Shown here: in pieces, positions 40,371-49,324 of the stretch | How positions within the stretch are numbered: position 1 is the first letter of the stretch | Layout: every line of letters begins with the position of its first letter | From: Ardenticatenaceae bacterium | GTDB taxonomy: Bacteria; Chloroflexota; Anaerolineae; Promineifilales; Promineifilaceae | Length of the DNA stretch: 64,000 nucleotides | Assembly: GCA_020634215.1 (NCBI GenBank) | Contig: JACKCD010000023.1 | Location: forward strand, 1-64,000 | Direction of reading: 5' to 3' | The notes under the pieces: generated by a model | The model's input: only the letters and a program-made list of their open reading frames with translations | Told to the model about the DNA's origin: nothing | The model's database searches: none | Position numbers and translations under genes: made by a program

Positions 40371-41186
40371 TCACCGCGTCCGGCGCTGCCAATATTCCTT
40401 GGGGGCCAGCTTGTCTAGCTCTTCGGTGGGGGTGTGCAAAAATTCTAGCAGCAGCCGGTTAAACCGCGCTGTTTCTTGCAGCATGGGAAAATGCTGCGAC
40501 TCTGGCAGGGAGATGATGTGGTGCAGTTCGCCGCTGCCATTTTCAAACGGCTGGGTGTCATATTGCGGCATTTGCACGACGCTGTCTTTTCCCCCGTAAA
40601 TGCCCAAAACGCCGCACGAAACCTTGTTAATGACCTCGCCAACATCCATTGTGGCAAACTCCTCGGCTACCCGCCACATGGCCTGTGGGTCGGTTTTGTG
40701 TAGTTCGCCGCCAACTTCGTTAAAGGTTTGGCTTTTGCCCAAAATTCTGTTGGCAAAAATGGCCGGTTCCAGATTTTGCAGCCGAGGGTTCAGGCTGGTG
40801 CCCTGCATCGGCAGGGCAATGGCGGCAACCTTGCTCACGCGGTCGGGGTAAGTGGCCGCGTAGCGCAGTGCTACTATGCTGCCCAGGGCGTGGCCGACCA
40901 GCGTCACGGGGGTGATAATGCCAAGCTGTTCAATAAATTGGTCGAGAAGCGTGGTATAACCGGCAAAACTGTAGAGCGTGGCTCGTTCAGGGTCGGTGTA
41001 AACTTTGCTGGAGTCGCCGTACCCCCACAAATCCAGCGCAAAAGCACGGTATTGAGTGGAAAGTGCCTGCATGGCCGGCCACCAATAACGCCATGAACCC
41101 AGCCAGCCATGCACAAAGATGACAGGCTGCCCACGTCCGAGCACTTCATAATGGATGAAGTAGTTTTCGATGTTGGTGATGCTCAT
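40371..41186 (-). CDS. alpha/beta-hydrolase fold protein lacking the nucleophile
   Basis: 271 residues from ATG 41186 (MSITNIENYFIHYEVLGRGQ). The fold is clear: oxyanion motif FVHGWLGSWRYW, LDLWGYGDSSK and a C-terminal SQHFPMLQE with the base His. The nucleophile elbow, however, reads VGHALGS: the codon at the GxSxG serine is GCC (Ala). The protein is therefore probably not a hydrolase unless it uses another residue. A paralogue with an intact elbow (LGHSMGG) lies at 49308-50129 in the same gene block. Possible roles: ligand binding or regulation of the active paralogue. Confidence 0.9.
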   Translation of the reverse strand: MSITNIENYFIHYEVLGRGQPVIFVHGWLGSWRYWWPAMQALSTQYRAFALDLWGYGDSSKVYTDPERATLYSFAGYTTLLDQFIEQLGIITPVTLVGHALGSIVALRYAATYPDRVSKVAAIALPMQGTSLNPRLQNLEPAIFANRILGKSQTFNEVGGELHKTDPQAMWRVAEEFATMDVGEVINKVSCGVLGIYGGKDSVVQMPQYDTQPFENGSGELHHIISLPESQHFPMLQETARFNRLLLEFLHTPTEELDKLAPKEYWQRRTR

Positions 41187-41278
41187 AGCTACCGTTACAA
41201 AGGGTGACAACCAACTTGCCACCTGTGACTGCCGCCGCAAAACCTGTACCCAAATGGCGGCGTTTCCAGAGGAAGGGG

Positions 41279-41644
41279 TTATCGGCTTAATACATGGGTA
41301 ATGGTGTCTACCAATGCCTGAGGCGCAAATGGTTTTAAGATGTAGTCGGCTGCGCCCACTTCATAGCCAGTTTCAATTTCTGCTTCCTGCCCTTTGGCAG
41401 ATAGAAAAATTACGGGAATGTCCTTGGTTTTGTTTTGCGCTTTGATTTTGCGGCACGCTTCATAGCCGGTCATCTTGGGCATACGCACGTCCATCAGAAT
41501 GAGGTCGAAGTTGTCGGTGGGAGCCAGCTTAACGGCCGTTTCCCCATCCTCCGCACTCACCACCTCAAACCCATGAAACTTCAGCGTTAGCAGAATCAAC
41601 TCTCGAATGTCGCGGTCGTCTTCTGCAATCAAAATTTTACTCAT
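41279..41644 (-). CDS. single-domain response regulator (CheY-like)
   Basis: 121 residues, receiver only, with all key residues: IAEDDRD, Asp in LILMDVRMPKMTG, Ser in IFLSAKGQ and Lys in YILKPFAP. It lies 17 nt after the large multi-GAF kinase gene and is probably its phosphorylation target or a phosphate sink. No output domain, so it must act on another protein. Confidence 0.94.
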   Translation of the reverse strand: MSKILIAEDDRDIRELILLTLKFHGFEVVSAEDGETAVKLAPTDNFDLILMDVRMPKMTGYEACRKIKAQNKTKDIPVIFLSAKGQEAEIETGYEVGAADYILKPFAPQALVDTITHVLSR

Positions 41645-41661
41645 GTAACAAAACCTCTGGC

Positions 41662-44600
41662 TTATGCCAACTCGCTTTCTTCCACCACAATTGGCAAATT
41701 GAATGAGAACGTACTGCCTAGCCCCGGCGTGCTTTCCACCGCCAGCGTGCCCCCGTGCATTTCCACCAGCCCTTGCACAATGGCAAGTCCCAGCCCTGTG
41801 CCCGATACGCGCTGCACATCTTCATCATCGGCTCGGAAAAAGCGGTCAAAAATCTTGGCTAAATTTTCTTTGGTAATCCCAATACCGCTGTCTTGCACAG
41901 CCAGATTAACAAATTGCTCGCCGCCGCGCAGGGAAACGCGAATTTGTCCACCGGCTGGGGTGTAGTTAAAGGCGTTATCCAGCAAATTGGTCAAAATTTG
42001 CGTTACGCGGTATTGATCGGCATTTACGAGCGGCAGGTCACTTGGCAGGTCAGTGTAGACGGCAATGGGCTTTTGTTCATGCCGAATGCGACCCTGTAAA
42101 TGGTTGTCTACAATTTCACTAACCAGTTTGGCGAGGTTTAACGGCCGTTTGTCCAGCTTCGTTTGCCCCGTCTCAATGTGCGAGATATTCAGCAAATCCC
42201 CCACCAAATTTTGCAGCCGCTGCGCGTTGTTCTTGATAATTTCCAAATAGCGCATCTGCGCTTCTTCCAGCGGCCCCGTCGCGCCCATCAGCATCAAATC
42301 CGCATACCCCTTAATCGAGGTCATCGGCGTGCGTAGCTCGTGCGACACATTCGAGACAAATTCGCTTTTCAGGTTATCCAACTCCACTTCGTGAGTAATA
42401 TCGCGGAAAATAGAGACCGTGCCAAAGAACTGATTGCCTACCAGTACCGGCGACAGCAAAATGCTCACACTCTTATTTTCAATCTCAAGCTGGTCGCTTA
42501 AAAATGGCAGTTCTGGCCCCAACCGGTCAGCGTTTCGCGCCCAATTATCAATGGTCGAAAGCCACGAACGGCCGGAAGCTGAGTAAAGTCCCAGCAGTTC
42601 ATTGATTGATTTATCCAGCAGTTGCTCCCGTTCAAACCCCAAAATCCGGCAAACCGGGTCATTTGCCAGCGTAATGCGGTTACGCGCATCCCCCACCAAC
42701 ACCCCATCGGCAATACTTTGCAAAATCGCCTGATTTTTGCTGGTTTCAATTTTTTCAAGCTGGATCATGCCGCCCAGCCCCTCGGCCTGCTCCCGAATGA
42801 GCAGGTATAGATTGGCGTTGTTGATAGCGTTTGCCACCTGGTGCGCCGCCGCTTTCAGCAGGTCAAGCTGCTGCAAGGTGAAGGCGTGGGGATTGGTGTG
42901 GAAGAACATCATCACCCCAATCACCTCATCGTTGGTGACAAGCGGCACCGCCAGCACCGAGCGATGTTCGCTGCTGGTGGGGCGGTAAACCCAGCGCGGG
43001 TCTTCGTCGGTGTTGTGAACCAGCACTGCTTCCCGGTTTTGAATCATCCACCCGGCCAATCCTTCGTTGTACATCAACCCGCTGCGGATGCCTTCGGGCG
43101 GGGTGGGCTGGGTGGTGCCCATGGTAGCGCGAAAAACAAGTTCGCCGTCAACGGGGTCAATCAGCAAAATAACTGCCTGGGTGGCTTGCACCACCTCGTT
43201 GACCAGCAGCAGTGCCCGGTTGAGCACGCGGGTCTGGTCGAGGCTGGTGGACAGTTCGGTGGTGATCCGCAGCAAAATTTTGACGCGGTTGCTTTCGTCA
43301 TGCAGCTCGCGGGTGCGCTCGGCCACGCGCAAATCCAGCTCCTCATTGAAGCGGCGCAGCTCGGCAAAAAGGGTGGCGTTTTGCAGGGCAATGGCGGCTT
43401 GTACGCCAAAAACGGCTGCTTCTGAGACATCCTTGTCGCTAAAGCGGTTGGGGTTGGCGTGGTCAACAAAGGTTAGCACGCCGATAATATTGCCCTCGCG
43501 CTCCAGCGGAATGCCCAGCACGGCCTGAATTTGCTGGCGATGGGGCAGCCGCAGATGAATATCGCCGCGCTGGGTGACGTTGTTGATATAGGTGGGGAAT
43601 TTGGCACCGGCCAAGACGTTGACAAAGGCTTGGATGTCGTTGCTGTCAACGGCCGTTTCGATAAATGTTTCCGCCCCCAAGCCATTGGCCGCGCCACCGA
43701 CAAACCGCGTGCCTTCACGCAGCCAAATATACGCTCCGTCCACCTTGAAAATCTGGACGCTTTCACGGCAAATGAGGTTGAGCAGCTTGTCGAGGTCGAG
43801 GGTGTAGCTGAGTGCCAGGTTGACGCTGCCGAGGGCGTTGTAGAATGCTTCGCGTTCATACACTTCGGCAAAGACAACGGCCGTTTCCAAATTGGCACTG
43901 GCTTGGTTGATCAGGGCGGTTAACAGCCCCATTTCACGGTCGCTTAGCGTTTGCGGTCGCGCCAGTTCAATAACGCCGTATGGTTCACCGGCGACAAAGA
44001 TGGGGAATAGCACCTGGGTAACGGCCGTTTGTTCCCCGGTGGCCGCCAACGTTTGCCGAATGGGTCGCCGCTGCCGCAGAACGAGTTGCAGTTGATGAGG
44101 GGCGGGATAAACGGCCGTTTGTGCCGAAGCCGACCGGGCCACCAGCTTAAACTGCTGCCGGGTTGTCTCCCAGGCAAAAATCATAAACCGTTCCGCCGCC
44201 ACTGCCCGTTGCGCCTGTTCTCCCATCGCGTGCAGCAGTTCGTTGGTCTCCAGCATCCCTGACAGCTTGTTGCTGACGTTAGATAGCAGTTCGAATTCCT
44301 GGCTGCGCCGCGTCGTTTCTTCCAGAAGCTGCACATTTTCAATAATTGAACCGGCAAACTGGGCGTATAGCTCCACCGTTTGCAGCGTTTCTACCGTTGG
44401 CCGCCGCCCATTGTGCGGACGATCCAGCCCAATTAGCCCAATTCTTTGCTGCTGCCGGTTTGTAAGCGGCACACAGAGCAGATCATGGGGTTGCCAGGCA
44501 TCGGGATCCTGCCCGGTGGCTTGATCGTCCGGCAGAATGGTGTTCACCATATCCAATGGCCAGTCGCTGCCGGCGGGGACAAAATAGCAGGAGCCGCGCC

Positions 44601-45183
44601 GCAAATGCTGGTAGGCTGAATTTTCAAAAAGCTGTCGCCATTGGGTAGCCGGCAGCATATTCTTTTGAATGTTTTGACGCTCTTCGTCAGTAAAGCCGGC
44701 TGCAAAAATTTTGGTGGCGTTAAAGGTGCCGTCGCGTAGGGTTAGCACCACGCGCCGCCAGCCAGTGGTTTGCAGCCCGTCAACCAAAAGCTGGAGCTTT
44801 TTGTCAAAATCACTTTCCTGGCTGATCTGGGTCAGAATGGCAAGCTGGTTGGTGGCAACGGCTTCGGTTTGTATGGAGGCAGGCTGGCTGAGACAAAGCT
44901 GCCAGGCGGTTGAGCCCAAGGGTCGGGTGGTAAGGTGGTAGGGAGAAACGGCCGTTTGTATCACGACATTAGCCGGGGCCGCTAAGAGCTTTTGCCAACC
45001 TTCCTCCAGCCCCCAAACGGCCGTTAGCGTTGCTAAATGTGATGGGCAAGTGTCAAGATGCAGCATTTGGTGCGCCGCCTGGTTGGTAAACAAAATCTTC
45101 CCATCCGGCGCGGCCAAAATAACGCCTTCTTGTAGGTTTTCCAGAATATTCCAGGCAATTGCTGGTGTTAATTCCTGATTCAT
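41662..45183 (-). CDS. soluble multi-GAF/PAS sensor histidine kinase
   Basis: 1173 residues, no membrane segments. An N-terminal PAS-like part (LENLQEGVILAAPDGKILF), at least three GAF domains (about 140-290, 300-450, 640-790), coiled-coils, a second PAS (QSIADGVLVGDARNRITLAND, about 835-930), then HisKA with His in NVSHELRTPMTSIKGY (about 946) and a HATPase_c domain with LLDNAFNYTPAGG, DSGIGITKENL and GTGLGLAIV. GAF domains may sense small ligands, redox state or light; no chromophore Cys is obvious. It holds eight motif copies. Flanked by two response-regulator genes on the same strand. Confidence 0.93.
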   Translation of the reverse strand: MNQELTPAIAWNILENLQEGVILAAPDGKILFTNQAAHQMLHLDTCPSHLATLTAVWGLEEGWQKLLAAPANVVIQTAVSPYHLTTRPLGSTAWQLCLSQPASIQTEAVATNQLAILTQISQESDFDKKLQLLVDGLQTTGWRRVVLTLRDGTFNATKIFAAGFTDEERQNIQKNMLPATQWRQLFENSAYQHLRRGSCYFVPAGSDWPLDMVNTILPDDQATGQDPDAWQPHDLLCVPLTNRQQQRIGLIGLDRPHNGRRPTVETLQTVELYAQFAGSIIENVQLLEETTRRSQEFELLSNVSNKLSGMLETNELLHAMGEQAQRAVAAERFMIFAWETTRQQFKLVARSASAQTAVYPAPHQLQLVLRQRRPIRQTLAATGEQTAVTQVLFPIFVAGEPYGVIELARPQTLSDREMGLLTALINQASANLETAVVFAEVYEREAFYNALGSVNLALSYTLDLDKLLNLICRESVQIFKVDGAYIWLREGTRFVGGAANGLGAETFIETAVDSNDIQAFVNVLAGAKFPTYINNVTQRGDIHLRLPHRQQIQAVLGIPLEREGNIIGVLTFVDHANPNRFSDKDVSEAAVFGVQAAIALQNATLFAELRRFNEELDLRVAERTRELHDESNRVKILLRITTELSTSLDQTRVLNRALLLVNEVVQATQAVILLIDPVDGELVFRATMGTTQPTPPEGIRSGLMYNEGLAGWMIQNREAVLVHNTDEDPRWVYRPTSSEHRSVLAVPLVTNDEVIGVMMFFHTNPHAFTLQQLDLLKAAAHQVANAINNANLYLLIREQAEGLGGMIQLEKIETSKNQAILQSIADGVLVGDARNRITLANDPVCRILGFEREQLLDKSINELLGLYSASGRSWLSTIDNWARNADRLGPELPFLSDQLEIENKSVSILLSPVLVGNQFFGTVSIFRDITHEVELDNLKSEFVSNVSHELRTPMTSIKGYADLMLMGATGPLEEAQMRYLEIIKNNAQRLQNLVGDLLNISHIETGQTKLDKRPLNLAKLVSEIVDNHLQGRIRHEQKPIAVYTDLPSDLPLVNADQYRVTQILTNLLDNAFNYTPAGGQIRVSLRGGEQFVNLAVQDSGIGITKENLAKIFDRFFRADDEDVQRVSGTGLGLAIVQGLVEMHGGTLAVESTPGLGSTFSFNLPIVVEESELA

Positions 45184-45219
45184 GCTGAATCCCTAGCCCG
45201 TACCCATACAATCAAAACA

Positions 45220-45267
45220 AAGGTGATAGCACATGGCGTCACCTTCAAATCGTTACCGTAAGTAACG
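45220..45267 (-). other. structured gap between regulator and kinase genes
   Basis: Two hairpins can form: AAGGTGA/TCACCTT (45220-45245) and CGTTAC/GTAACG (45251-45267). They lie in the leader of the kinase gene, after the upstream regulator gene. Function unknown; a partial terminator or mRNA processing signal is possible. Confidence 0.4.
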
Positions 45268-45274
45268 GTGGCTA

Positions 45275-46174
45275 TCAACTGGGCTGCTTGTCCTGTTTTC
45301 GCTGATCCAGACGACGCATTTCGGCGGCCATCTCAGTGATTTCCCGAATATCGCTAAAGCGTTGGGTTTTGTCTGAGACAGCACCAATGGAGAGGTGCAT
45401 AATCGGAGCTAACTGTCCATCTGGCTGCTGGATACCACCCTGTTCTCGGTCAATAAAGTTGTAGTGGGAGAGAATCCCCTCATCAAAACGGGAGCGTAGC
45501 TTATTAGTCAAGGTAGCCACGTCCTGGCTCATGGTAATAAGGATAAAGGAATCGCTGCTGGCATGACCAATAAAATCATCCAGCGTGCCATATTCATCAT
45601 CGGTGTCGTTGATCAGCATGGCTGTAAAGCGCAGCACCTCATCCCCAGCCACAAAGCCATAGGCATCGGTGAAGGGAGCAAGGTGGTCAACGCCGATTTG
45701 CAGCAGTGACCAGCCGTTGGTACGCATCAGCGTGCGAAGCTGCTCTTCGATAAGGCGGGCACTGGGTAAGCGGGTACGCGGATCGGTCAGATTGCGGTGC
45801 CGGTAGCTGCTGATGGCGTTTTTGACCCGCAGCTTTAGCTCTTCAATATCAAAGGGTTTGGTGATGTAGTCGTCGGCACCCAGCTCCAGCCCCTGAATTT
45901 TGTCACTGCGCTCATCCCTTTGCGTCAGGAAGATGATGGGAATGTGGCTGGTGCGGGTGGTAGTGCGTAGCTCTTTGCAAACCGCGTAGCCATCCATGTC
46001 GGGTAACATAATGTCCAGCACGATCAGGTCGGGGAGTTTTTTGCGGCATAGTTCAAGAGCATCGCTGCCTCTGGCGGCCACTTCAACGCTGTATCCCTGC
46101 CCGGTAAAGAATATCCGCAGCATGTTTGAGATATCGAAGTCGTCTTCGACGACAAGAATACGGCCGTTACTCAT
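45275..46174 (-). CDS. response regulator with degenerate GGDEF domain
   Basis: 299 residues. A canonical receiver at 1-125 (VVEDDFD, Asp in LIVLDIMLPDMDG, FLTQRDE, YITKPFD) is joined to a diguanylate-cyclase-like domain (about 135-285; DPRTRLPSARLIEEQL, LLQIGVDHLAPFTDAYGF). The GGDEF active site reads ASSDS (IGHASSDSFILIT), so cyclase activity is unlikely. It could bind nucleotide or c-di-GMP or act as a protein-interaction output. It precedes the multi-GAF kinase by 92 nt and follows the reductase-like gene by 10 nt. Confidence 0.9.
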   Translation of the reverse strand: MSNGRILVVEDDFDISNMLRIFFTGQGYSVEVAARGSDALELCRKKLPDLIVLDIMLPDMDGYAVCKELRTTTRTSHIPIIFLTQRDERSDKIQGLELGADDYITKPFDIEELKLRVKNAISSYRHRNLTDPRTRLPSARLIEEQLRTLMRTNGWSLLQIGVDHLAPFTDAYGFVAGDEVLRFTAMLINDTDDEYGTLDDFIGHASSDSFILITMSQDVATLTNKLRSRFDEGILSHYNFIDREQGGIQQPDGQLAPIMHLSIGAVSDKTQRFSDIREITEMAAEMRRLDQRKQDKQPS

Positions 46175-46184
46175 AAGCTTGTTC

Positions 46185-47309
46185 CTAGATAATAGATAAA
46201 GGGTTTGTGAAAGGTTGGTTGAATGTCAGTTGACCGTTCAACTGAGTTGGTTGGCGACATGCTTTCACGTTTGCAATGTCTGCTTCCGTTACAGCTTGCT
46301 CAAAACTTCTGAAACCGCCAAGTTTGAAGCCATGCTTGGCGGCGATTTTATCAATAGTCACAACTTGTGACAATTCAATCTCTTTTCCCACTGTATACGA
46401 TTCATACTGCTGTTCAAGTGCTAAAGTCATCGTTTCGGCCATGCAGGCATAGGCCATTTGTAAGGGGAAGCCGAAATTGAAATGAAAATCTACGTTGCCG
46501 GGCACTTTGACCATGCCGCCTTCAATGACCAGTATATCGGGACGCTGCTCGGCCACCTGGCGTGACACGTCGCGGGGGCGCGACACGTCGCACACAATGG
46601 CTCCGCTGCGTAGGTGCTGCGGTTCGATGATGGTGTCTACGGCGCTGGTGACGGTGATGATGAGATCGGCCTGGAGCAGGGCGCTCATGTCGGTGGCAAG
46701 GGTGACGTGGCTGGTGGGCAGGGTTTGCGCCACTTTTTGCAGCTTTTCCTGGTTGCGCCCGATGAGAATCATCTGTTTGACCTGTGGGGCAAGCATTTGG
46801 GCACACACAGAGCCGATGGCACCAGTGGCACCAACGACGGCGGCGGTGACGTGGGGCAGGGGGATTTCCATGATGGCGGCGGCTTCTTGGATAGCACGAA
46901 CGGCCGTTGCTACCGTATAGCTGTCCCCATTGGTCACAGGAATGTTAAGCCGCTGGGCAATGGTAATACCACCGTCGCCCACCACCGAGGTAAAGGCACC
47001 TAACCCCAAAATGCGTGCACCCAACCGTTCAGCCAGTCGGCCAGTTTGGGTGATTTTGTGATAGGAAACGGCCGTTGGTAGCCGCATCATCATCGAAGGG
47101 GTGAGCGGGCAAGCGACAAACCAGCCGTGTAAAGAACGGCCGTTGTGCGCCGACTCAATTCCCGTAATTTGTGAAATATAAACCGGCGGAAAAAAGACCG
47201 ACAAGAACTCAATCAGCCAGCGCGGCAGCTTGCCCAGCGTCGGGAACTTCCGCGCCACATCCCGCTGCGGGTCAATCGGATGAATAATGAATGCGAAGTT
47301 ATCTTCCAT
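46185..47309 (-). CDS. long-chain acyl-ACP reductase-like NAD(P)-dependent enzyme
   Basis: 374 residues from ATG 47309 (MEDNFAFIIHPIDPQRDVARKFP), overlapping the upstream gene by 11 nt. Layout as in cyanobacterial fatty acyl-ACP reductase: N-terminal acyl-binding part with LGLGAFTSVVGDGG, Rossmann domain with AAVVGATGAIGSVCAQM and LIGRNQEKL, then a C-terminal helical region (HGFKLGGF). From memory of the cyanobacterial enzyme, its acylated Cys lies in a GGVVEHC stretch; here the matching stretch is GGMVKVPGNVDFHF with no Cys, so the chemistry may differ. No aldehyde-deformylating oxygenase gene is present. The role is likely lipid-related but unproven. Confidence 0.8.
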   Translation of the reverse strand: MEDNFAFIIHPIDPQRDVARKFPTLGKLPRWLIEFLSVFFPPVYISQITGIESAHNGRSLHGWFVACPLTPSMMMRLPTAVSYHKITQTGRLAERLGARILGLGAFTSVVGDGGITIAQRLNIPVTNGDSYTVATAVRAIQEAAAIMEIPLPHVTAAVVGATGAIGSVCAQMLAPQVKQMILIGRNQEKLQKVAQTLPTSHVTLATDMSALLQADLIITVTSAVDTIIEPQHLRSGAIVCDVSRPRDVSRQVAEQRPDILVIEGGMVKVPGNVDFHFNFGFPLQMAYACMAETMTLALEQQYESYTVGKEIELSQVVTIDKIAAKHGFKLGGFRSFEQAVTEADIANVKACRQPTQLNGQLTFNQPFTNPLSII

Positions 47310-48597
47310 GTTTTGTCTCTGCCCTTTCATTTTCTCGCGGATAGAGCCGAGGATACGGGTACTTGAGCTGATATTTGTGATGATCGCTCTCTTCATACGT
47401 CACATTTTGCTGAATAAAGTGGCGATCATCCCGCGCAAACAGCACCACATCTGACTCCACCGTTCGGGCAGCATACAAAACCAGCCCCGAACTCAGCCGA
47501 CAGTGGTGCCCAATACAGCCACCCAAGATACGATGCCCCGTTTCTTCTATCCCCCCCAAGGGGGTTAACGTGCGAATGGGGCCAGACAACAAATTAAAAT
47601 CAGTAAACGTTGTCCCCGCCCCAATCACCGAATCGCGCCCCACCACACAAAGCTGCAAGCAGCTGTTTTGGGCGATCATCGTGTTTTCCATCACCGTGGT
47701 CATAAATAGTGCCGCCCGAAACGGCAAAAAACAGCCATCGCTGACCACGCTGAGCGAAAGCTGTGACCCCTGTGAAATGTTGATGTTGCTGCCAATCAGA
47801 CAGTTGTCAATCACCACCCCCGGCCCAATGGTTACATTGTCACCAATGGTGGTGAACCCGCGAATGGTGGCCGAGGGATCAATGGTCACATTATGACCCA
47901 CATGCACCACTTCGGATGAAGACAGCACCTGCTTTTGCTCCCACACTGAGCGCAGCAAAATCTTGAGCTTAAGCTGCCAATTGCTGTTTACCTGGTCTTC
48001 CATGTTCACGCCACGCGCAAAAACGCCAAACAAGATGTCGGCGATAAACAAATGCACCCAGTTTTCAATGAGGACAAATGCTTTGCGGGGCAAAAAATAG
48101 ATCAGGTCGCCAAATTCGGAGGCCATGTAGGGGGGAATGTGATAGTAGCCACGTTCGCGTGGCTCGGTGTGAATAACGATGGCCTCAGGTGCGACGGATT
48201 GGGTGAGACCGGCCGGATAATACCACATATCGGCCAGCAGCAGGTCGCCATCTTCGTAGAGGGAGTGAGTTAACGGCCGTACATGCTCCCGAATGGCGGG
48301 ATCTTCGCTGTCAAACGCCAGGCGTGTCGGCCGGCCGGCAGCCCGGCTGCGCTGAATAAACTCGGCGACGAGTGCGTCGTTAAAAAACAAATTATCACGA
48401 TGGACGAGGGATTCGGCCGGCTCTGTTTCAAAGCGAACTGCCTGCTGCCAATTCGCATATTCTCGTTCTTCCGTTGTATAAGCTCCCAGCACATCTCTTT
48501 GCCACAGCCACAGCGGCTTATTCTGAACCCGCAAATCACGGGCAGGTTCATTAAACGGAGCGATATGGCTTGTTTCCTGCAAAACTATTCGACGCAT
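47299..48597 (-). CDS. left-handed beta-helix (hexapeptide repeat) protein
   Basis: 432 residues. The N-terminal half (MRRIVLQETSHIAPFNEPAR...WLWQRDVLGAY) has the look of a degenerate sugar-nucleotidyltransferase. From about 235 to 390 hexapeptide repeats are clear (NVTIDPSATIRGFTTIGDNV, TIGPGVVIDNCLIGSNINIS), as in GlmU-type acetyl- and acyltransferases. Probably trimeric. Acceptor and donor are unknown; the neighbouring reductase-like and hydrolase genes suggest an acyl or lipid substrate. Overlaps the next gene by 11 nt, so the two are coupled. Confidence 0.85.
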   Translation of the reverse strand: MRRIVLQETSHIAPFNEPARDLRVQNKPLWLWQRDVLGAYTTEEREYANWQQAVRFETEPAESLVHRDNLFFNDALVAEFIQRSRAAGRPTRLAFDSEDPAIREHVRPLTHSLYEDGDLLLADMWYYPAGLTQSVAPEAIVIHTEPRERGYYHIPPYMASEFGDLIYFLPRKAFVLIENWVHLFIADILFGVFARGVNMEDQVNSNWQLKLKILLRSVWEQKQVLSSSEVVHVGHNVTIDPSATIRGFTTIGDNVTIGPGVVIDNCLIGSNINISQGSQLSLSVVSDGCFLPFRAALFMTTVMENTMIAQNSCLQLCVVGRDSVIGAGTTFTDFNLLSGPIRTLTPLGGIEETGHRILGGCIGHHCRLSSGLVLYAARTVESDVVLFARDDRHFIQQNVTYEESDHHKYQLKYPYPRLYPRENERAETKHGR

Positions 48598-48661
48598 TGA
48601 GATTTACCGCTACACAATCAAACATAACCGGGTTACAAACTCTATTACAATACCCAGAAAA

Positions 48662-49324
48662 CTACCGAATTGGTTGCTTATCAATAATAATCGTACAAGT
48701 TGCATCCCCCACAGCGACACAACTCGCTTCACGGATGTGAAACTGCTTGCCGCGGCTTACCCAAGCCAAACTCTCTTGCAGCAGCCCGACCGCAAAATGA
48801 CAGCAGGGGGAATCTGTTTGCCGATTCCAACAAATGGGGCACCGTTCAATGACCCATAAAAAGCTGCGTTCATCTTCTTCCAAACGCACCTTTTGCTCTG
48901 TAAATTTATTAAATGTACCCGCAAAAATTTCCAGACCAATCTTGAGCTTGATGCTCAAGGGCAACGTGCGCATGGCAAGGTCGGTGATACCCAGGATAGG
49001 CATAATTTCTTTCAGCGCATATTTCCAGGCATCACGCCCGCCGCGCAGTGCTAGTGCCCGCCCGCCGCGCTCGCCAAACATATCATCCAACGCTTCATGA
49101 ATGCGACTAAACTCGGTAAAAGTAAACCCCAGGTCCAGATTGTTAGGGGGGTAATGGTTAACCAGGTGGTGCAGCTTGGCAAAATGAAGAACGGCATTGA
49201 TACCATGCCGTCCCACCACTTCTTCTAGGGCTGTTAGAACGATGCGCCCCATGTTATTTGGGTAATAAAACTGCGTGTCCGTTGCTCCAGGCAAGGAGAC
49301 TGCTGCGCTAGTTGGTGTAGCCAT
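48662..49324 (-). CDS. V4R-domain sensor protein
   Basis: 220 residues. The C-terminal half is a V4R (4-vinyl-reductase) domain with its Cys cluster: ERCPICWNRQTDSPCCHFAVG and then EASCVAVGDATCTIII. These domains bind small hydrophobic or aromatic molecules, and the Cys residues may bind metal. The N-terminal half (NNMGRIVLTALEEVVGRHG...FTEFSRIHEALDDMFGERGG) is helical and typical of stand-alone V4R proteins. No catalytic or DNA-binding domain. It starts inside the last codons of the alpha/beta hydrolase gene, so it is translated with it. A likely ligand sensor for the block. Confidence 0.88.
   Translation of the reverse strand: MATPTSAAVSLPGATDTQFYYPNNMGRIVLTALEEVVGRHGINAVLHFAKLHHLVNHYPPNNLDLGFTFTEFSRIHEALDDMFGERGGRALALRGGRDAWKYALKEIMPILGITDLAMRTLPLSIKLKIGLEIFAGTFNKFTEQKVRLEEDERSFLWVIERCPICWNRQTDSPCCHFAVGLLQESLAWVSRGKQFHIREASCVAVGDATCTIIIDKQPIR

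Noticed and set aside
46185..47309. Alkane biosynthesis operon
   Set aside because: No aldehyde-deformylating oxygenase gene nearby and the key Cys seems absent.
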